Shown: positions 7,988 to 17,131, numbered from the stretch's first letter. The stretch: 46,332 nt of DNA from Hymenobacter lapidiphilus (GCF_003417065.2 NZ_QVLT01000032.1:1-46332); one strand, 5' to 3'. Notes: a model not told the origin generated them from the letters alone. Numbers and translations are program-made.

Positions 7988-8950
7988 ATGAAGCGCATTT
8001 TTGTTCCGCTGCTGGCCGCTGCCAGCCTGTTTACCGTTGCCAGCTGCTCGTCTGATGCGGGTAGCAGCAGTGCCACCGATACCGTTACGACGCCCACCGA
8101 AGGGCCCGCGGCGGGTACCGACGAGCATGCCGGCGGCCACATTTATTCCTGCCCCATGCACCCGGAAGTAACCAGCACTAAAGCGGGCGAAAAGTGCCCG
8201 AAGTGCGGCATGAACCTAGAGCACACCGACCTGCCCGCCAGCAATGGCAAGGCCTACCAGATGAAGTTCACCCCCCAGCCTATGCAGCTGGTGGCCGGGC
8301 AGCCCGCCAAGCTTTCTTTTACTCCCCAGGAAACTGGTAACGAGGCCGCGCCGGTACCACTGGCCGTGGTACACGAGAAGAAGATTCACCTGATTATCGT
8401 CAGCAAAGACCTCTCGCAGTTCTACCACGAGCACCCCGAGTATACGGCCCAGGGCGACTACCAGGTGGACTACACCTTCCCCAAGGGCGGCGAGTTCGTG
8501 CTGTTTCAGGACTACTCGCCCACCGGCGCTGGTCACCAGCTGGGCCGCCAGCCCGTGACGGTGCAGGGACCAAAATACGCGCCCGTCAAGTTCAAGAACG
8601 ACGATATGAGCTGGGAGCAGGATGGCTACGCGGCCACGCTGGCTTTTGAAAAGCCCCTGAACACCGACCAACTGCTGGGCATGAAAATCGTCATCAGCAA
8701 AAACGGCCAGCCCGTAACCGACCTCGACAACTACCTGGGCGCGCTGGGCCACGTGGTGGTCATCAGCGAAGACACCGAGCGCTACCTGCACGTGCACCCG
8801 AACGACCAGGCCGACAAAGGCCCCGCCATTGGCTTCAACACCAACTTCGAGGCGCCGGGTCTGTACCGGGTTTTCCTCCAGTTCAACCACGCCGGCAAGA
8901 TTCACACCGGCAACTTTACCATCAATGTAAAAGGCCCGGCTGCCAGCTAG
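7988..8950 (+). CDS. Lipoprotein with heavy-metal-binding domain
   Basis: The 320-residue product is a lipoprotein (FTVASC lipobox). Near residues 50-80 it has the short heavy-metal-binding domain YSCPMHPEV...CPKCGM, common in Bacteroidota efflux clusters. The remaining 240 residues appear to form beta-sandwich repeats rich in His (FYHEHPEY, LHVHPND, FNHAGKIHTGN) with two-fold resemblance to each other. It would sit in the periplasmic or outer membrane and bind metal there. It lies upstream of a DUF305 protein and the RND system. The metal is probably copper from context; no enzymatic motif is seen. Confidence 0.8.
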   Translation: MKRIFVPLLAAASLFTVASCSSDAGSSSATDTVTTPTEGPAAGTDEHAGGHIYSCPMHPEVTSTKAGEKCPKCGMNLEHTDLPASNGKAYQMKFTPQPMQLVAGQPAKLSFTPQETGNEAAPVPLAVVHEKKIHLIIVSKDLSQFYHEHPEYTAQGDYQVDYTFPKGGEFVLFQDYSPTGAGHQLGRQPVTVQGPKYAPVKFKNDDMSWEQDGYAATLAFEKPLNTDQLLGMKIVISKNGQPVTDLDNYLGALGHVVVISEDTERYLHVHPNDQADKGPAIGFNTNFEAPGLYRVFLQFNHAGKIHTGNFTINVKGPAAS

Positions 8951-9008
8951 GCGGCCCGGTTCGCCGCGCTTTTCCACTCGTTTTTCTCTTCACTAATTCC
9001 CTGAACCC

Positions 9009-9698
9009 ATGAAAACCCAAGCCATTTTTTGCGCCCTGCTGTGCTCCGGCACCCTGCTGCTGAGCAGCTGCGATACCAAAACCGCTACGGAAACCACCGC
9101 CGCCACCGAAACCGGCGCTTCCGGCGACATGGCCGGCATGGACCACTCCACGATGGCCGGCGATTCGCCCCTGAAAGCCTCGATGGATGAGATGATGGCC
9201 AAAATGGACGCCATGAAGATGAAGGGCAATACTGACCACGACTTTGCCCACATGATGCTGGAGCACCATAAAGGGGCGGTGGCCATGGCCGACATCCAGT
9301 TGCGCGACGGCAAGGATGCTACCATGCGCCAGATGGCCGAGAAAATCAAGGCCGACCAGCAGCAGGAAATCGGCGAGCTGGAAGCCGTGGCCACCCGCCT
9401 CGACAGTGCCCCGACCAACTACCAGCCCACGAACCCAAACGACCCGTTCACGGCCCAGATGAAGACGTCGATGACGACCATGATGACGGATATGCCCAAA
9501 ACGGTGGCCAACCCGGACATGAACTTCAATATGCTGATGACCACGCATCACCAGAGCGCCATAGACATGGCCAAAGCCGAAGTAACCCACGGCAAAGACA
9601 GCAAGCTCAAGGCCATGGCCCAGCAGATGATTGATACCCAGCAGAAGGAAATAGACGCCTTCAAGACCTGGCACGCCAACAATGCCGACAAAATGTAG
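9009..9698 (+). CDS. DUF305 lipoprotein, copper-handling type
   Basis: The 229-residue lipoprotein (LLLSSC) carries two tandem DUF305 four-helix units. The first has DHDFAHMMLEHHKGAVAMA and the second NFNMLMTTHHQSAIDMA, each followed by a helix ending in QQ(K)EI. The Met- and His-rich helices (MAGMDHSTMAGD, DEMMAKMDAMKMK) suit Cu(I)/Cu(II) binding. DUF305 includes the periplasmic copper protein CopM. It is part of the same plus-strand run, between two heavy-metal-binding-domain proteins, and probably buffers periplasmic copper (inferred). Confidence 0.85.
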   Translation: MKTQAIFCALLCSGTLLLSSCDTKTATETTAATETGASGDMAGMDHSTMAGDSPLKASMDEMMAKMDAMKMKGNTDHDFAHMMLEHHKGAVAMADIQLRDGKDATMRQMAEKIKADQQQEIGELEAVATRLDSAPTNYQPTNPNDPFTAQMKTSMTTMMTDMPKTVANPDMNFNMLMTTHHQSAIDMAKAEVTHGKDSKLKAMAQQMIDTQQKEIDAFKTWHANNADKM

Positions 9699-9744
9699 CC
9701 TTCCGCGCTTCTTCCCTTTCGCTCAACCTACTCTACATTTTCCC

Positions 9745-10293
9745 GTGAAGATTTCCCAAATCCTGCTGGCCGCCGCCCTCGTGGCCACCGCTTCTTTCTC
9801 GGCCCAGGCCCAGCACAGCCACCAGCCCGCCGCGCACGGTAATAGAGCGGCCGGCGAAACCCATGCCCACCAGTCGCCCCACGGGGGCGTAGTCCGGACG
9901 GCCGGCGCCTACCATCTGGAGCTGGTGCAGCAGGCCGGCGAAGTACACGTGTACCTGCTCGACGCCAACGAAGCCACGATGGCTCCTACGGGCACCACCG
10001 GCTCGGTAATGCTGCTGACCACGGCCGGCAAAACCAGCACCGTAGCCCTCAAGCAAACCGGCGACCATCTCGTGGCCCGGGTTCCGGCCGGCATCACCGT
10101 ACGCACGGCCATTATCAGCCTCAAAGCCAAGGGCAAGTCGCTTTCGGCCCGGTTTGAAAAGCTTGATGCGGCGGCTAAAACCGGCAAAGCTGTGGAAGCC
10201 GCCTACCAGTGCCCCATGCAGTGCGAAGGCAGCGCCAGCGACAAGCCGGGCGCATGCCCGAAGTGCGGCATGGCCCTCGTGAAAAAGGCGTAG
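9745..10293 (+). CDS. Periplasmic heavy-metal-binding-domain protein
   Basis: I chose the GTG at 9745 because it directly precedes a normal signal peptide (KISQILLAAALVATASFSAQA). An ATG at 9682 would add 21 residues and overlap the DUF305 gene. The mature protein starts QHSHQPAAHG, has a beta-rich middle (residues 45-140), and ends with a variant heavy-metal-binding domain (YQCPMQCEG...CPKCGMALV). The length is about 182 residues. It would be soluble in the periplasm and bind metal through the C-terminal Cys and the N-terminal His. It precedes the RND outer-membrane component by 103 bases. Confidence 0.75.
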   Translation: MKISQILLAAALVATASFSAQAQHSHQPAAHGNRAAGETHAHQSPHGGVVRTAGAYHLELVQQAGEVHVYLLDANEATMAPTGTTGSVMLLTTAGKTSTVALKQTGDHLVARVPAGITVRTAIISLKAKGKSLSARFEKLDAAAKTGKAVEAAYQCPMQCEGSASDKPGACPKCGMALVKKA

Positions 10294-10396
10294 GCGGAGC
10301 CTGTTTTTTGGACGCCCGGCGTCCGGAACCGCTTCGTCCCGGGTCGTCTGTTGCTGCAACGGCAGGCGGCCCACAGGCTGGTCTTAATCTGATTAT

Positions 10397-11619
10397 ATGA
10401 AGTATTTTGAATTAAAACGCGGGGGCCGTTGGCTGCTGGTGCTGGCTCTCTTGCTGCTGGGATTAAGCCCCGAAGCCGCGCGCGCCCAAACCACCATCAC
10501 CCTCGACAGCGCCGTGGCGTTGGCCGTGCGGGTGAGCCCGCGCAGCCAGGTGGGCAACCTGGAGGTGCAAGTGGCCCGGCAGCTGCGCCGCACCAGCCTG
10601 AATCTGCCCAACCCGTCGGTGTTCGTGGAAAACCCCAGCGCCGAGCGGTTTGTGGGAGGCTTCACCCAAACCACCGAATTCCCGACCGTGTACACGCGCC
10701 AGGGCAAGCTCAACGCGGCGCGGCAAGACGTGGCCGAGCAGGCCCGGCTGGCCGGACGCGCGGAGGTGGTGCGCCTTGCCCGTCTGACCTACCTGGCCCT
10801 GCAGGTCAGCGAGGCGCGCCTGGCGCAACTCACGCGGCAGGACAGCACCTTCGCGGTCCTGAACGCGGCCACCCAGCGCCTGCGGACGGCGGGCGAAATC
10901 GACCTGCTTCAAACCGTGAGCACCGCTGCCCGACGCCCGGCAGGCGCGCAACCAGCGCCGGCAGGCCGATCGACCAGCAGAATGCCCAGCGCCAGCTCCG
11001 GCTGCTGCTGCGCCTGCCCGAGGGTGCCCCGCTGCGCCCGACGCCGCTGACCCGGCTGGCCGCCCCGCCCGTGCCCACCACCGCCGGCGACACCTCGCTA
11101 CTGCGCACCAACGCCTTGCTGCGGCTGGAAGAAGTACGCATTGCCGAAAGCCAGCAGGCCCTGCGCGTGGAACGGGCCCGCGCCCTGCCGGGCCTCTCGT
11201 TCGGCTACCTCAACCAAGGCCCGGCCGATGCCAAGCTCTACACTGGCCTGCAGGCCGGCATCACCTTGCCCGTCTGGTACGGGGCCTACCGGGGCCAGAT
11301 TCAAGCCGCCCAAACCCGGGTGGCGCTGGCCCGCGCCCAATATGACGTGGCCCGGCTAAGCACCAGCAGCGCCTACCTGCAGGCGCTGGCCGAGTTTCAA
11401 AAACAAACCGAAAACCTAGCCTACTACGAGGAAACCGGTCTGGGCCAGGCCGCAACGCTCGCCAGCACCGGCGCGCGCCTGTTTCGGGCCGGCGAAACCA
11501 GCTACTACCTCTACATCCAGAGCCTGAACCAAGCCTACCAAATCCGGCAAGCTTACGTGGATGCCCTTCGCAGCTACAACGAGGCCTTGCTCGAACTCAA
11601 TTACCTGCGAGGTGAATAA
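10397..11619 (+). pseudogene. RND outer-membrane channel (TolC/CusC type), frame broken
   Basis: A signal peptide and the first outer-membrane efflux repeat are in one frame (10397 to about 10930). The rest of the protein, including the second repeat (LLRTNALLRLEEVRIAESQQALRVERARAL... GYLNQG) and the C-terminal helices, is in another, ending at 11619. Between about 10931 and 10970 a third frame encodes DARQARNQRRQAD. Family expectation is ...AALDARQARNQRRQADIDQQNAQRQL, so two bases seem missing near 10931 and two near 10970. Everything else is well conserved and the neighbouring pump genes are intact, so sequence error is as likely as real decay. Its role is metal export across the outer membrane. 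Confidence 0.75.
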
Positions 11620-11631
11620 CCGTCAATCATC

Positions 11632-12243
11632 ATGAAACAACTCCTGATTTTGCTACTGGGCCTGCTGCTTACCAGCCCGGGCTACGCCCACGGGGGCGAA
11701 GACCACGGCGACGGCCCCAAGGCCGGCACGGCGGCCGGGGCTACATCCTTCTCGGTAGCGGCGCTGTCGGAGCAGTTCGAAGTGCTGCTGCGCTACGAGC
11801 CGTTGGAAGGCGGCCAGCCCGCCGACCTGCGTCTGTTCCTCTCCGATTACGCGACCAACGTGCCCATCAAGGGGGCCAAGCTCACGCTCACCACGCCGGA
11901 AGACGCCAGCCTGAAGTGGGCCGTGACGGAGCAGGAGCCGGGCATCTACCTGGTCGAAGGCCAGTTTCCGGCCAACAAGACCTACAGTTTCACGGCCAAC
12001 ATCGTGGCCGGCGACAAGGCCGATTTGCTCCTGCTCGAAGGCATTAAGGTGGGGGAGAAACTGCCCGTGGCCGCGTCGGCTCCAGAAGCCGCCGCCTCGC
12101 TCTTTTCCTCCTGGAAAATCATCCTGGCCCTTATCGGGGCCTTCGTGCTCGGCATCGGCCTGACGGCCCTGCTGCTGCGCCGCCGGCGTACTGCCGCGCC
12201 TGTTTCCACTTCCAATCCTGCAGTTTATGAAAACCAAGCATAA
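11632..12243 (+). CDS. Periplasmic His-tagged membrane protein of RND operon
   Basis: The product is 203 residues: a signal peptide (LLILLLGLLLTSPGYA), a mature N-terminus predicted to be HGGEDHGDG, a beta-sandwich-like domain (about 40-145), a membrane helix (WKIILALIGAFVLGIGLTALLL) and an Arg-rich tail. It would be anchored with the domain in the periplasm. It lies between the outer-membrane channel and the RND adaptor and overlaps the adaptor start by 17 bases, so it belongs to the operon. The same HGGEDHG sequence begins the mature adaptor. An accessory metal-binding subunit is a reasonable inference; no named family is recognised. Confidence 0.75.
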   Translation: MKQLLILLLGLLLTSPGYAHGGEDHGDGPKAGTAAGATSFSVAALSEQFEVLLRYEPLEGGQPADLRLFLSDYATNVPIKGAKLTLTTPEDASLKWAVTEQEPGIYLVEGQFPANKTYSFTANIVAGDKADLLLLEGIKVGEKLPVAASAPEAAASLFSSWKIILALIGAFVLGIGLTALLLRRRRTAAPVSTSNPAVYENQA

Positions 12244-13372
12244 GTTTCTGGCCGTTACGGCCGCGGTCGGCTTGGTGCTGACCGTGCTGCTGCCGCCCCC
12301 GGGCCTGGTGCAGGCCCACGGTGGCGAAGACCACGGCGGCGAGGCGAAGGCCAGCACCAGCGTGGCCCTGACCGACGAGGTGCTGCTGCCCAAGGAAAGC
12401 CAGTTCCTGTTTCAGGTGCAAACCAACCTGGCCGCTTACTCCACTACCTACAGCCGGGCCACGCTCTATGGCACGGTGTCGGCGGCGGCGGGCGGCGAGG
12501 GACGCATTGTGGTGCCGCAAAGCGGGCGCATCGTGAGCCTCGTGGCGCAGGTCGGCAAAACCGTGCGGGCCGGCCAGACGCTGGCCGTCATCGAGCAGAC
12601 CCTGGATGCTACCCAGCAGATTGGCCTTAGCACCGAGCGGGCCAACGCCCAGGCCGAGCTACGCGCCGCCCAGCAGGACTATGCCCGCCTGAAAACTATA
12701 GCCGACATTGCCGCCCGCAAGGACGTGGTGGCCGCCGAGCTGCGCCTGCGCCAGGCCCGTCAGAACGCCGGTATTCAGAACAGCCAGGCGGGCCAACGCC
12801 GCGTCAGCATCACCTCACCGGTGAGCGGCACGGTGGATATATTTAATCTGGCCGTGGGCCAGCAGGTGAGCCAGGGCGATGAGCTGTTCCGGGTCATCAA
12901 CCCCGGCAAGCTGCGCGTGGAGGCCCAGGTGTTTGCCCAGGATTTGGCCAAGGTCACGCCGGGCGCCGCTTTCCGGGTGGAGGGCCTGCAGGGTCAGGCG
13001 GGAGTACCGGCCCGCCTCGTGGTGTTCAGCAACGTGGTCAATCCCGTGAATCAGGCCCGGCAGCTGGTACTGGAACTCGATGGCACCGAAGGCAGCGCCT
13101 ACCGGGCCGGCCAGGCCGTGAACGTGCAGGTAGTGGGCCAGACCGGCGGCGGCAAGCCCCAACTGGTGGTGCCCACTTCGGCCATTACCGACCTCAACGG
13201 CAAGCCCGTGGTGTTCGTGCACACCGACCCTGAGCGCTTCAAGATTCGCTACGTGCAGCCGGGTGCCGTGAACGGCCAGCAAACCGTGCTGGTGCAGGGC
13301 CAGGTGAACGAGAATGACCGGGTAGTCACGGCCGGTACCTACCAGCTCAAGTCCATTTACCTCAACCAGTAG
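12227..13372 (+). CDS. RND efflux periplasmic adaptor (CusB/CzcB type)
   Basis: This 381-residue membrane-fusion protein starts with a signal peptide (VGLVLTVLLPPPGLVQA), then HGGEDHGGE at the mature N-terminus. The order is typical: a lipoyl-like half (RIVVPQSGRIVSLVAQVGKTVRAGQTLAVIEQ), an alpha-hairpin (about residues 125-190), the second lipoyl half (ITSPVSGTVDIFNLAVGQQVSQGDELFRV), a beta-barrel and the membrane-proximal domain. It joins the RND pump to the outer-membrane channel. It overlaps the preceding gene by 17 bases. The gap to the pump is unusually long for an operon (206 bases) because it holds a palindromic repeat. Confidence 0.9.
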   Translation: MKTKHKFLAVTAAVGLVLTVLLPPPGLVQAHGGEDHGGEAKASTSVALTDEVLLPKESQFLFQVQTNLAAYSTTYSRATLYGTVSAAAGGEGRIVVPQSGRIVSLVAQVGKTVRAGQTLAVIEQTLDATQQIGLSTERANAQAELRAAQQDYARLKTIADIAARKDVVAAELRLRQARQNAGIQNSQAGQRRVSITSPVSGTVDIFNLAVGQQVSQGDELFRVINPGKLRVEAQVFAQDLAKVTPGAAFRVEGLQGQAGVPARLVVFSNVVNPVNQARQLVLELDGTEGSAYRAGQAVNVQVVGQTGGGKPQLVVPTSAITDLNGKPVVFVHTDPERFKIRYVQPGAVNGQQTVLVQGQVNENDRVVTAGTYQLKSIYLNQ

Positions 13373-13378
13373 AACGAC

Positions 13379-13558
13379 AAACTCCCCTCCTCAGACGAGG
13401 AGGGGATGTTCGCGCTTCAGCGCGAACGGGGGTGGTTGAACCCGTTGAACAACACCCGAACGGACCTGACGCCAGTCGTTCAACGAAGTCCCTCCGGTGG
13501 CACCACCCCAGCCGCGCCTTTGGCTCGGCGTCCCCTCCTCGTCTGAGGAGGGGAGTTT
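13379..13558. repeat. Nested inverted repeat inside the RND operon
   Basis: Arms at 13379-13406 and 13531-13558 are perfect 28-bp inverted repeats. Each arm is itself a hairpin (CCCCTCCT / AGGAGGGG), and a third hairpin (GTTCGCGC / GCGCGAAC) lies at about 13409-13428. It fills nearly the whole gap between adaptor and pump. In mRNA it would fold into a stable structure. Confidence 0.85.
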
Positions 13559-13578
13559 CGTCCAGCTTGTCAATTATC

Positions 13579-16500
13579 ATGCTTGATAAAATTATCCGCT
13601 TTGCCCTGCAAAACCGCCTGCTGATGCTGGCCTTTGCCCTGGCCCTTATCATTGCCGGTACCTACACGGCCAACCAGCTGCCGGTGGATGTGCTGCCCGA
13701 CCTGGACCGGCCGCGGGTGACCGTGTTTCTGGAAGCGCCCGGCATGGCCCCCGAGGAAGTGGAAGCCCTGGTGACGCTGCCCGTGGAAACGGCCCTGAAC
13801 GGGGCCACCGGCGTGTCGGCGGTGCGGTCCAACTCGGCCATTGGTCTGGGCATGGTGTTCGTGGAGTTCGACTACGGTACCGACATCTTCACGGCCCGCC
13901 AGATTGTGAGCGAAAAGCTCCAGACCACGGGCGAACAGCTGCCGCAGGGCATCACGCCCGTGCTGGGGCCTATTTCGTCGGTTATGGGCCAGATAATGCT
14001 GGTGGGGCTGTCGGGCGGTAAGGAAACCAACGCCGCCGATTTGCGCACGCTGGCCAACTACACCGTGCGTCAGCGCCTGCTCAGCATTCCCGGTATTGCC
14101 CAGGTCATCCCCATCGGCGGCGACAACCTGCAGTACCAGGTGCTGCTGGACATGCCGCGCCTGAACGCCACTGGCCTGACGGCCAACCAGGTGGAAGAGG
14201 CGCTGCGCCAGTCGAACCTGAACACGACCGGCAACTTCTTCGACCGCAACGGCTCGGAAGTGCTTATCCGCAACCTGGGCCGGTTGCGCTCGGTCGAAGA
14301 CATTGAAAACATCGTGGTGGGTTACCGCGAGCAGTCGCCCATCCGCGTGGCGGATGTAGCCAATGTAAAGTTCGGGGCCCGCTTTAAGCGCGGCGACGGC
14401 AGCGTGAACGGCAAGCCCGCCGTGATTCTGAGCATCGAGAAGCAGCCGGGCGCCGCCACCGTGGGTTTGACGGAAGCCGTGGAGAAGGCGCTGGTGGAGC
14501 TCCAGCCCTCGCTGCCCCCCGACGTGAAAGTGAACACGCGCCTGTTCAAGCAGTCGGAGTTCATCGAGTCGTCGATTTCCAACGTGGAGGAAGCCCTGCG
14601 CGACGGCGCCATTCTGGTGGTCATCGTGCTGTTTGCCTTTTTGCTGAACGTGCGCACCACCTTCATTTCGCTGGTCGCCATTCCGCTCTCGCTGCTGGTT
14701 ACGGCGCTGGTGTTTAAGGCGGCCGGCATCAGCATTAATACCATGACGCTGGGCGGGCTGGCCATTGCCATCGGTGAGCTGGTCGACGACGCCATTGTGG
14801 ACGTGGAAAACGTGTACCGGCGCCTGCGCGAGAACAAGCAGCGGCCCGACCCGCAACCGGTGCTGCGCGTCGTGTATTCGGCCTCGTCGGAGGTGCGCAA
14901 CTCCATCGTGTACGCCACCATCATCGTGGTGCTGGTGTTTTTGCCACTGTTTGCTTTGGAAGGCATGGAAGGCCGCATTTTCGCGCCGCTGGGTATTGCC
15001 TATATCACCAGCATCGTGGCCTCGCTGTTCGTGTCGCTGACCGTGACGCCGGTACTCTGCTATTACCTGCTGCCCGGCATGAAGCAGATGGACCACCCCG
15101 AAACCGACGGCGGGCTGGTGCGCTGGCTCAAGAAAAAGGACACCCGCCTGCTGGGTTGGGGCCTGGCTCATCCCAAAACAGTGCTGGGAGTTGCCGGCGC
15201 CCTGTTGATAGCGGCCCTGGCCTTTATTCCCTTCTTTGGCACCGAGTTTCTGCCGCCCTTCAACGAAGGCTCCCTGACGGTGAATTTCTCGGCTCCGGCC
15301 GGCACCTCGCTCACCGAGTCGAACCGCCTGGGCACGCTGGGCGAGGCGCAGATGCTCAAGATTCCGGAAGTGGCCTACACGGCCCGCCGCACCGGCCGCG
15401 CCGAGCTCGACGAGCACGCCGAATCGGTGAACAACTCCGAAATTGAAGTGGCCTTCAAGACCGAAGCCGAGCTGGAGAAGGAGGGCAAAACCATGCGCAG
15501 CCGCGACGAAATCCTGGCCGACATGCGCGACAAGCTCAGCCTGATTACGGGCGTGAACGTGAACATCGGCCAGCCCATTTCCCACCGCCTCGACCACCTG
15601 CTGAGCGGGGTGCGGGCCCAGGTGGCCATCAAGGTGTTCGGCAACGACTTGCTGGAGCTGCGCCGCTACGCCAACGAGGTGCGCGACGCCGCCAGCACCG
15701 TGCCCGGCGTGGTCGATTTGCAGGTAGAAAAGCAGGTGCAGATTCCGCAGCTGCTGATTCGGCCCAAAGACGACGCCCTGCGCGCCTACGGCATGGGCCG
15801 CGGGGAGCTGGTGCGCGACCTGGAAACGCTGTTTCAGGGAACCGTGGTCTCGCAGATGGTCGACGGCCAGAAGCGCTTCGACCTGGTGGTGAAGCTGCCC
15901 GAAGCGCAGCGCAACGACATGGCCGCCATCAGCCAGACCCGCATCGAAACCCCCAGCGGCGCGTTGATACCCGTGAGCCAGGTGGCGGAGATAATTTACG
16001 AGCCGGGGCCCAACACCATCAACCACGAAAACACCCAGCGCCGCATCACCATCTCGCTCAACGTGGCCGAGCGCGACCTGGGCTCCACGGTGAAGGAAAT
16101 TCAGGCTAAAATCGACCAGCAGGTGAAGCTGCCGCCGGGCTACTACCTCACCTACGGCGGGCAGTTCGAGAGTCAGCAGTCGGCCTCGCAGAAGATACTG
16201 TGGCTGAGCCTGTTTTCGCTGGCCGGCATCTTCCTGGTGTTGTTCTCGCACTTCAAGTCCTCGCTGATGGTCGGGCAGATTATGCTTAACATCCCGCTGG
16301 CCCTCATCGGCTCGGTGGTGGCGGTGCTGCTCACGGGCGGCACGTTCAGCATTGCCTCGCTGGTGGGCTTCATCACGCTCACCGGCATTGCCTCGCGCAA
16401 CGGCATCATGATGATTTCGCACTACATCCACCTCGTGGAGCACGAGGGCGAGAAGTTCGGCATCCCCATGATTATCCGCGGCTCGCTGGAACGCCTCGTG

Positions 16501-16803
16501 CCGGTGCTGATGACGGCCCTGGTGGCGGCCCTGGCCCTGCTGCCGCTCACGCTGGCCAAGGACGCGCCGGGCAAGGAAATCCTGTATCCGGTGGCTACCG
16601 TGATTCTGGGCGGCCTGCTGTCTTCCACTTTCCTCGACATCATCGTGACGCCGGTGGTCTTCTGGCTGGTGGGCGAAAAAGCGTTGGCCCAGTACTTCGC
16701 TTCCCACCACGAAGTAAGCCTCGACGCGCACCCGCCGGAGCTGGATGCCCAGCCCTTCACGACCCCGGCCGACCAGAACACCATTCAGCCCACCGGCGCC
16801 TAA
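13579..16803 (+). CDS. Heavy-metal RND efflux pump (CzcA/CusA family)
   Basis: I chose the ATG at 13579 (MLDKIIRFALQNRLLMLAFA). The open frame extends upstream, but only through the palindromic repeat. The 1074 residues show RND architecture: twelve membrane helices and two large periplasmic loops. Family signatures include NQLPVDVLPDLDRPRVTVF, the GATGVSAVRSNSA region and the fourth-helix site GELVDDAIVDVENVYRRLRE. That site supplies proton-relay acids and differs both from the DFG...DGAVVMVEN form of zinc-type CzcA and from the GAMVDAAIVMIEN form of CusA. The pump exports metal ions from the periplasm by proton antiport. Metal specificity cannot be settled here; the neighbours favour copper. 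Confidence 0.93.
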   Translation: MLDKIIRFALQNRLLMLAFALALIIAGTYTANQLPVDVLPDLDRPRVTVFLEAPGMAPEEVEALVTLPVETALNGATGVSAVRSNSAIGLGMVFVEFDYGTDIFTARQIVSEKLQTTGEQLPQGITPVLGPISSVMGQIMLVGLSGGKETNAADLRTLANYTVRQRLLSIPGIAQVIPIGGDNLQYQVLLDMPRLNATGLTANQVEEALRQSNLNTTGNFFDRNGSEVLIRNLGRLRSVEDIENIVVGYREQSPIRVADVANVKFGARFKRGDGSVNGKPAVILSIEKQPGAATVGLTEAVEKALVELQPSLPPDVKVNTRLFKQSEFIESSISNVEEALRDGAILVVIVLFAFLLNVRTTFISLVAIPLSLLVTALVFKAAGISINTMTLGGLAIAIGELVDDAIVDVENVYRRLRENKQRPDPQPVLRVVYSASSEVRNSIVYATIIVVLVFLPLFALEGMEGRIFAPLGIAYITSIVASLFVSLTVTPVLCYYLLPGMKQMDHPETDGGLVRWLKKKDTRLLGWGLAHPKTVLGVAGALLIAALAFIPFFGTEFLPPFNEGSLTVNFSAPAGTSLTESNRLGTLGEAQMLKIPEVAYTARRTGRAELDEHAESVNNSEIEVAFKTEAELEKEGKTMRSRDEILADMRDKLSLITGVNVNIGQPISHRLDHLLSGVRAQVAIKVFGNDLLELRRYANEVRDAASTVPGVVDLQVEKQVQIPQLLIRPKDDALRAYGMGRGELVRDLETLFQGTVVSQMVDGQKRFDLVVKLPEAQRNDMAAISQTRIETPSGALIPVSQVAEIIYEPGPNTINHENTQRRITISLNVAERDLGSTVKEIQAKIDQQVKLPPGYYLTYGGQFESQQSASQKILWLSLFSLAGIFLVLFSHFKSSLMVGQIMLNIPLALIGSVVAVLLTGGTFSIASLVGFITLTGIASRNGIMMISHYIHLVEHEGEKFGIPMIIRGSLERLVPVLMTALVAALALLPLTLAKDAPGKEILYPVATVILGGLLSSTFLDIIVTPVVFWLVGEKALAQYFASHHEVSLDAHPPELDAQPFTTPADQNTIQPTGA

Positions 16804-17119
16804 ATATATACTCCACATACTGCTGCACGTAGCCGTTCCGGCGCTAATAGCCTGGCTGTTTTACCGTCCCCAATGGCGGCGGCCGGCCCTGAAGATGGTG
16901 GCGGGTTTTGCGCTCGACCTCGACCACCTGTTAGCCACGCCCATGTTCGACCCCAACCGCTGTAGCATCAACTTCCACCCGCTGCACACTTACTGGGCCA
17001 TCGGCATCTACGCGCTGCTGCTCTGGCCGGCCCGCACCCGCGTCTGGGCCATCGGCTTTCTGGTGCATATGGTTCTCGACTACCTCGAATGCCTGCCCCT
17101 GGGCGTGTATCTGCCCTAA
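16745..17119 (+). CDS. DUF6122-family membrane protein
   Basis: The core (residues 20-124) is a small multi-helix membrane protein with the conserved polar motif FALDLDHLLATPMFDPNRCSI, then FHPLHTYWAIGIYALLL and LVHMVLDYLECL. I associate these with DUF6122 of Bacteroidota. The conserved Asp/His residues within the membrane suggest a metal-dependent or hydrolytic site, but no activity is known to me. The start is uncertain: the only ATG in frame (16745) overlaps the RND pump by 59 bases and adds a Pro-rich leader that does not look native. A non-ATG start near 16806-16830 would match the family better. Confidence 0.7.
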   Translation: MPSPSRPRPTRTPFSPPAPKYILHILLHVAVPALIAWLFYRPQWRRPALKMVAGFALDLDHLLATPMFDPNRCSINFHPLHTYWAIGIYALLLWPARTRVWAIGFLVHMVLDYLECLPLGVYLP

Positions 17120-17131
17120 CGCATCCCGTCA

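Noticed and set aside
10310..10324. GGACGC/GCGTCC hairpin as a terminator before the outer-membrane channel gene
   Set aside because: Its T-run lies on the 5' side for the plus strand and no minus-strand gene ends there.
13570..16818. A 1082-codon open frame antisense to the RND pump
   Set aside because: It has the composition of a shadow frame in GC-rich DNA (His, Gln and Gly excess) and no motifs; the sense strand is an unmistakable RND pump.
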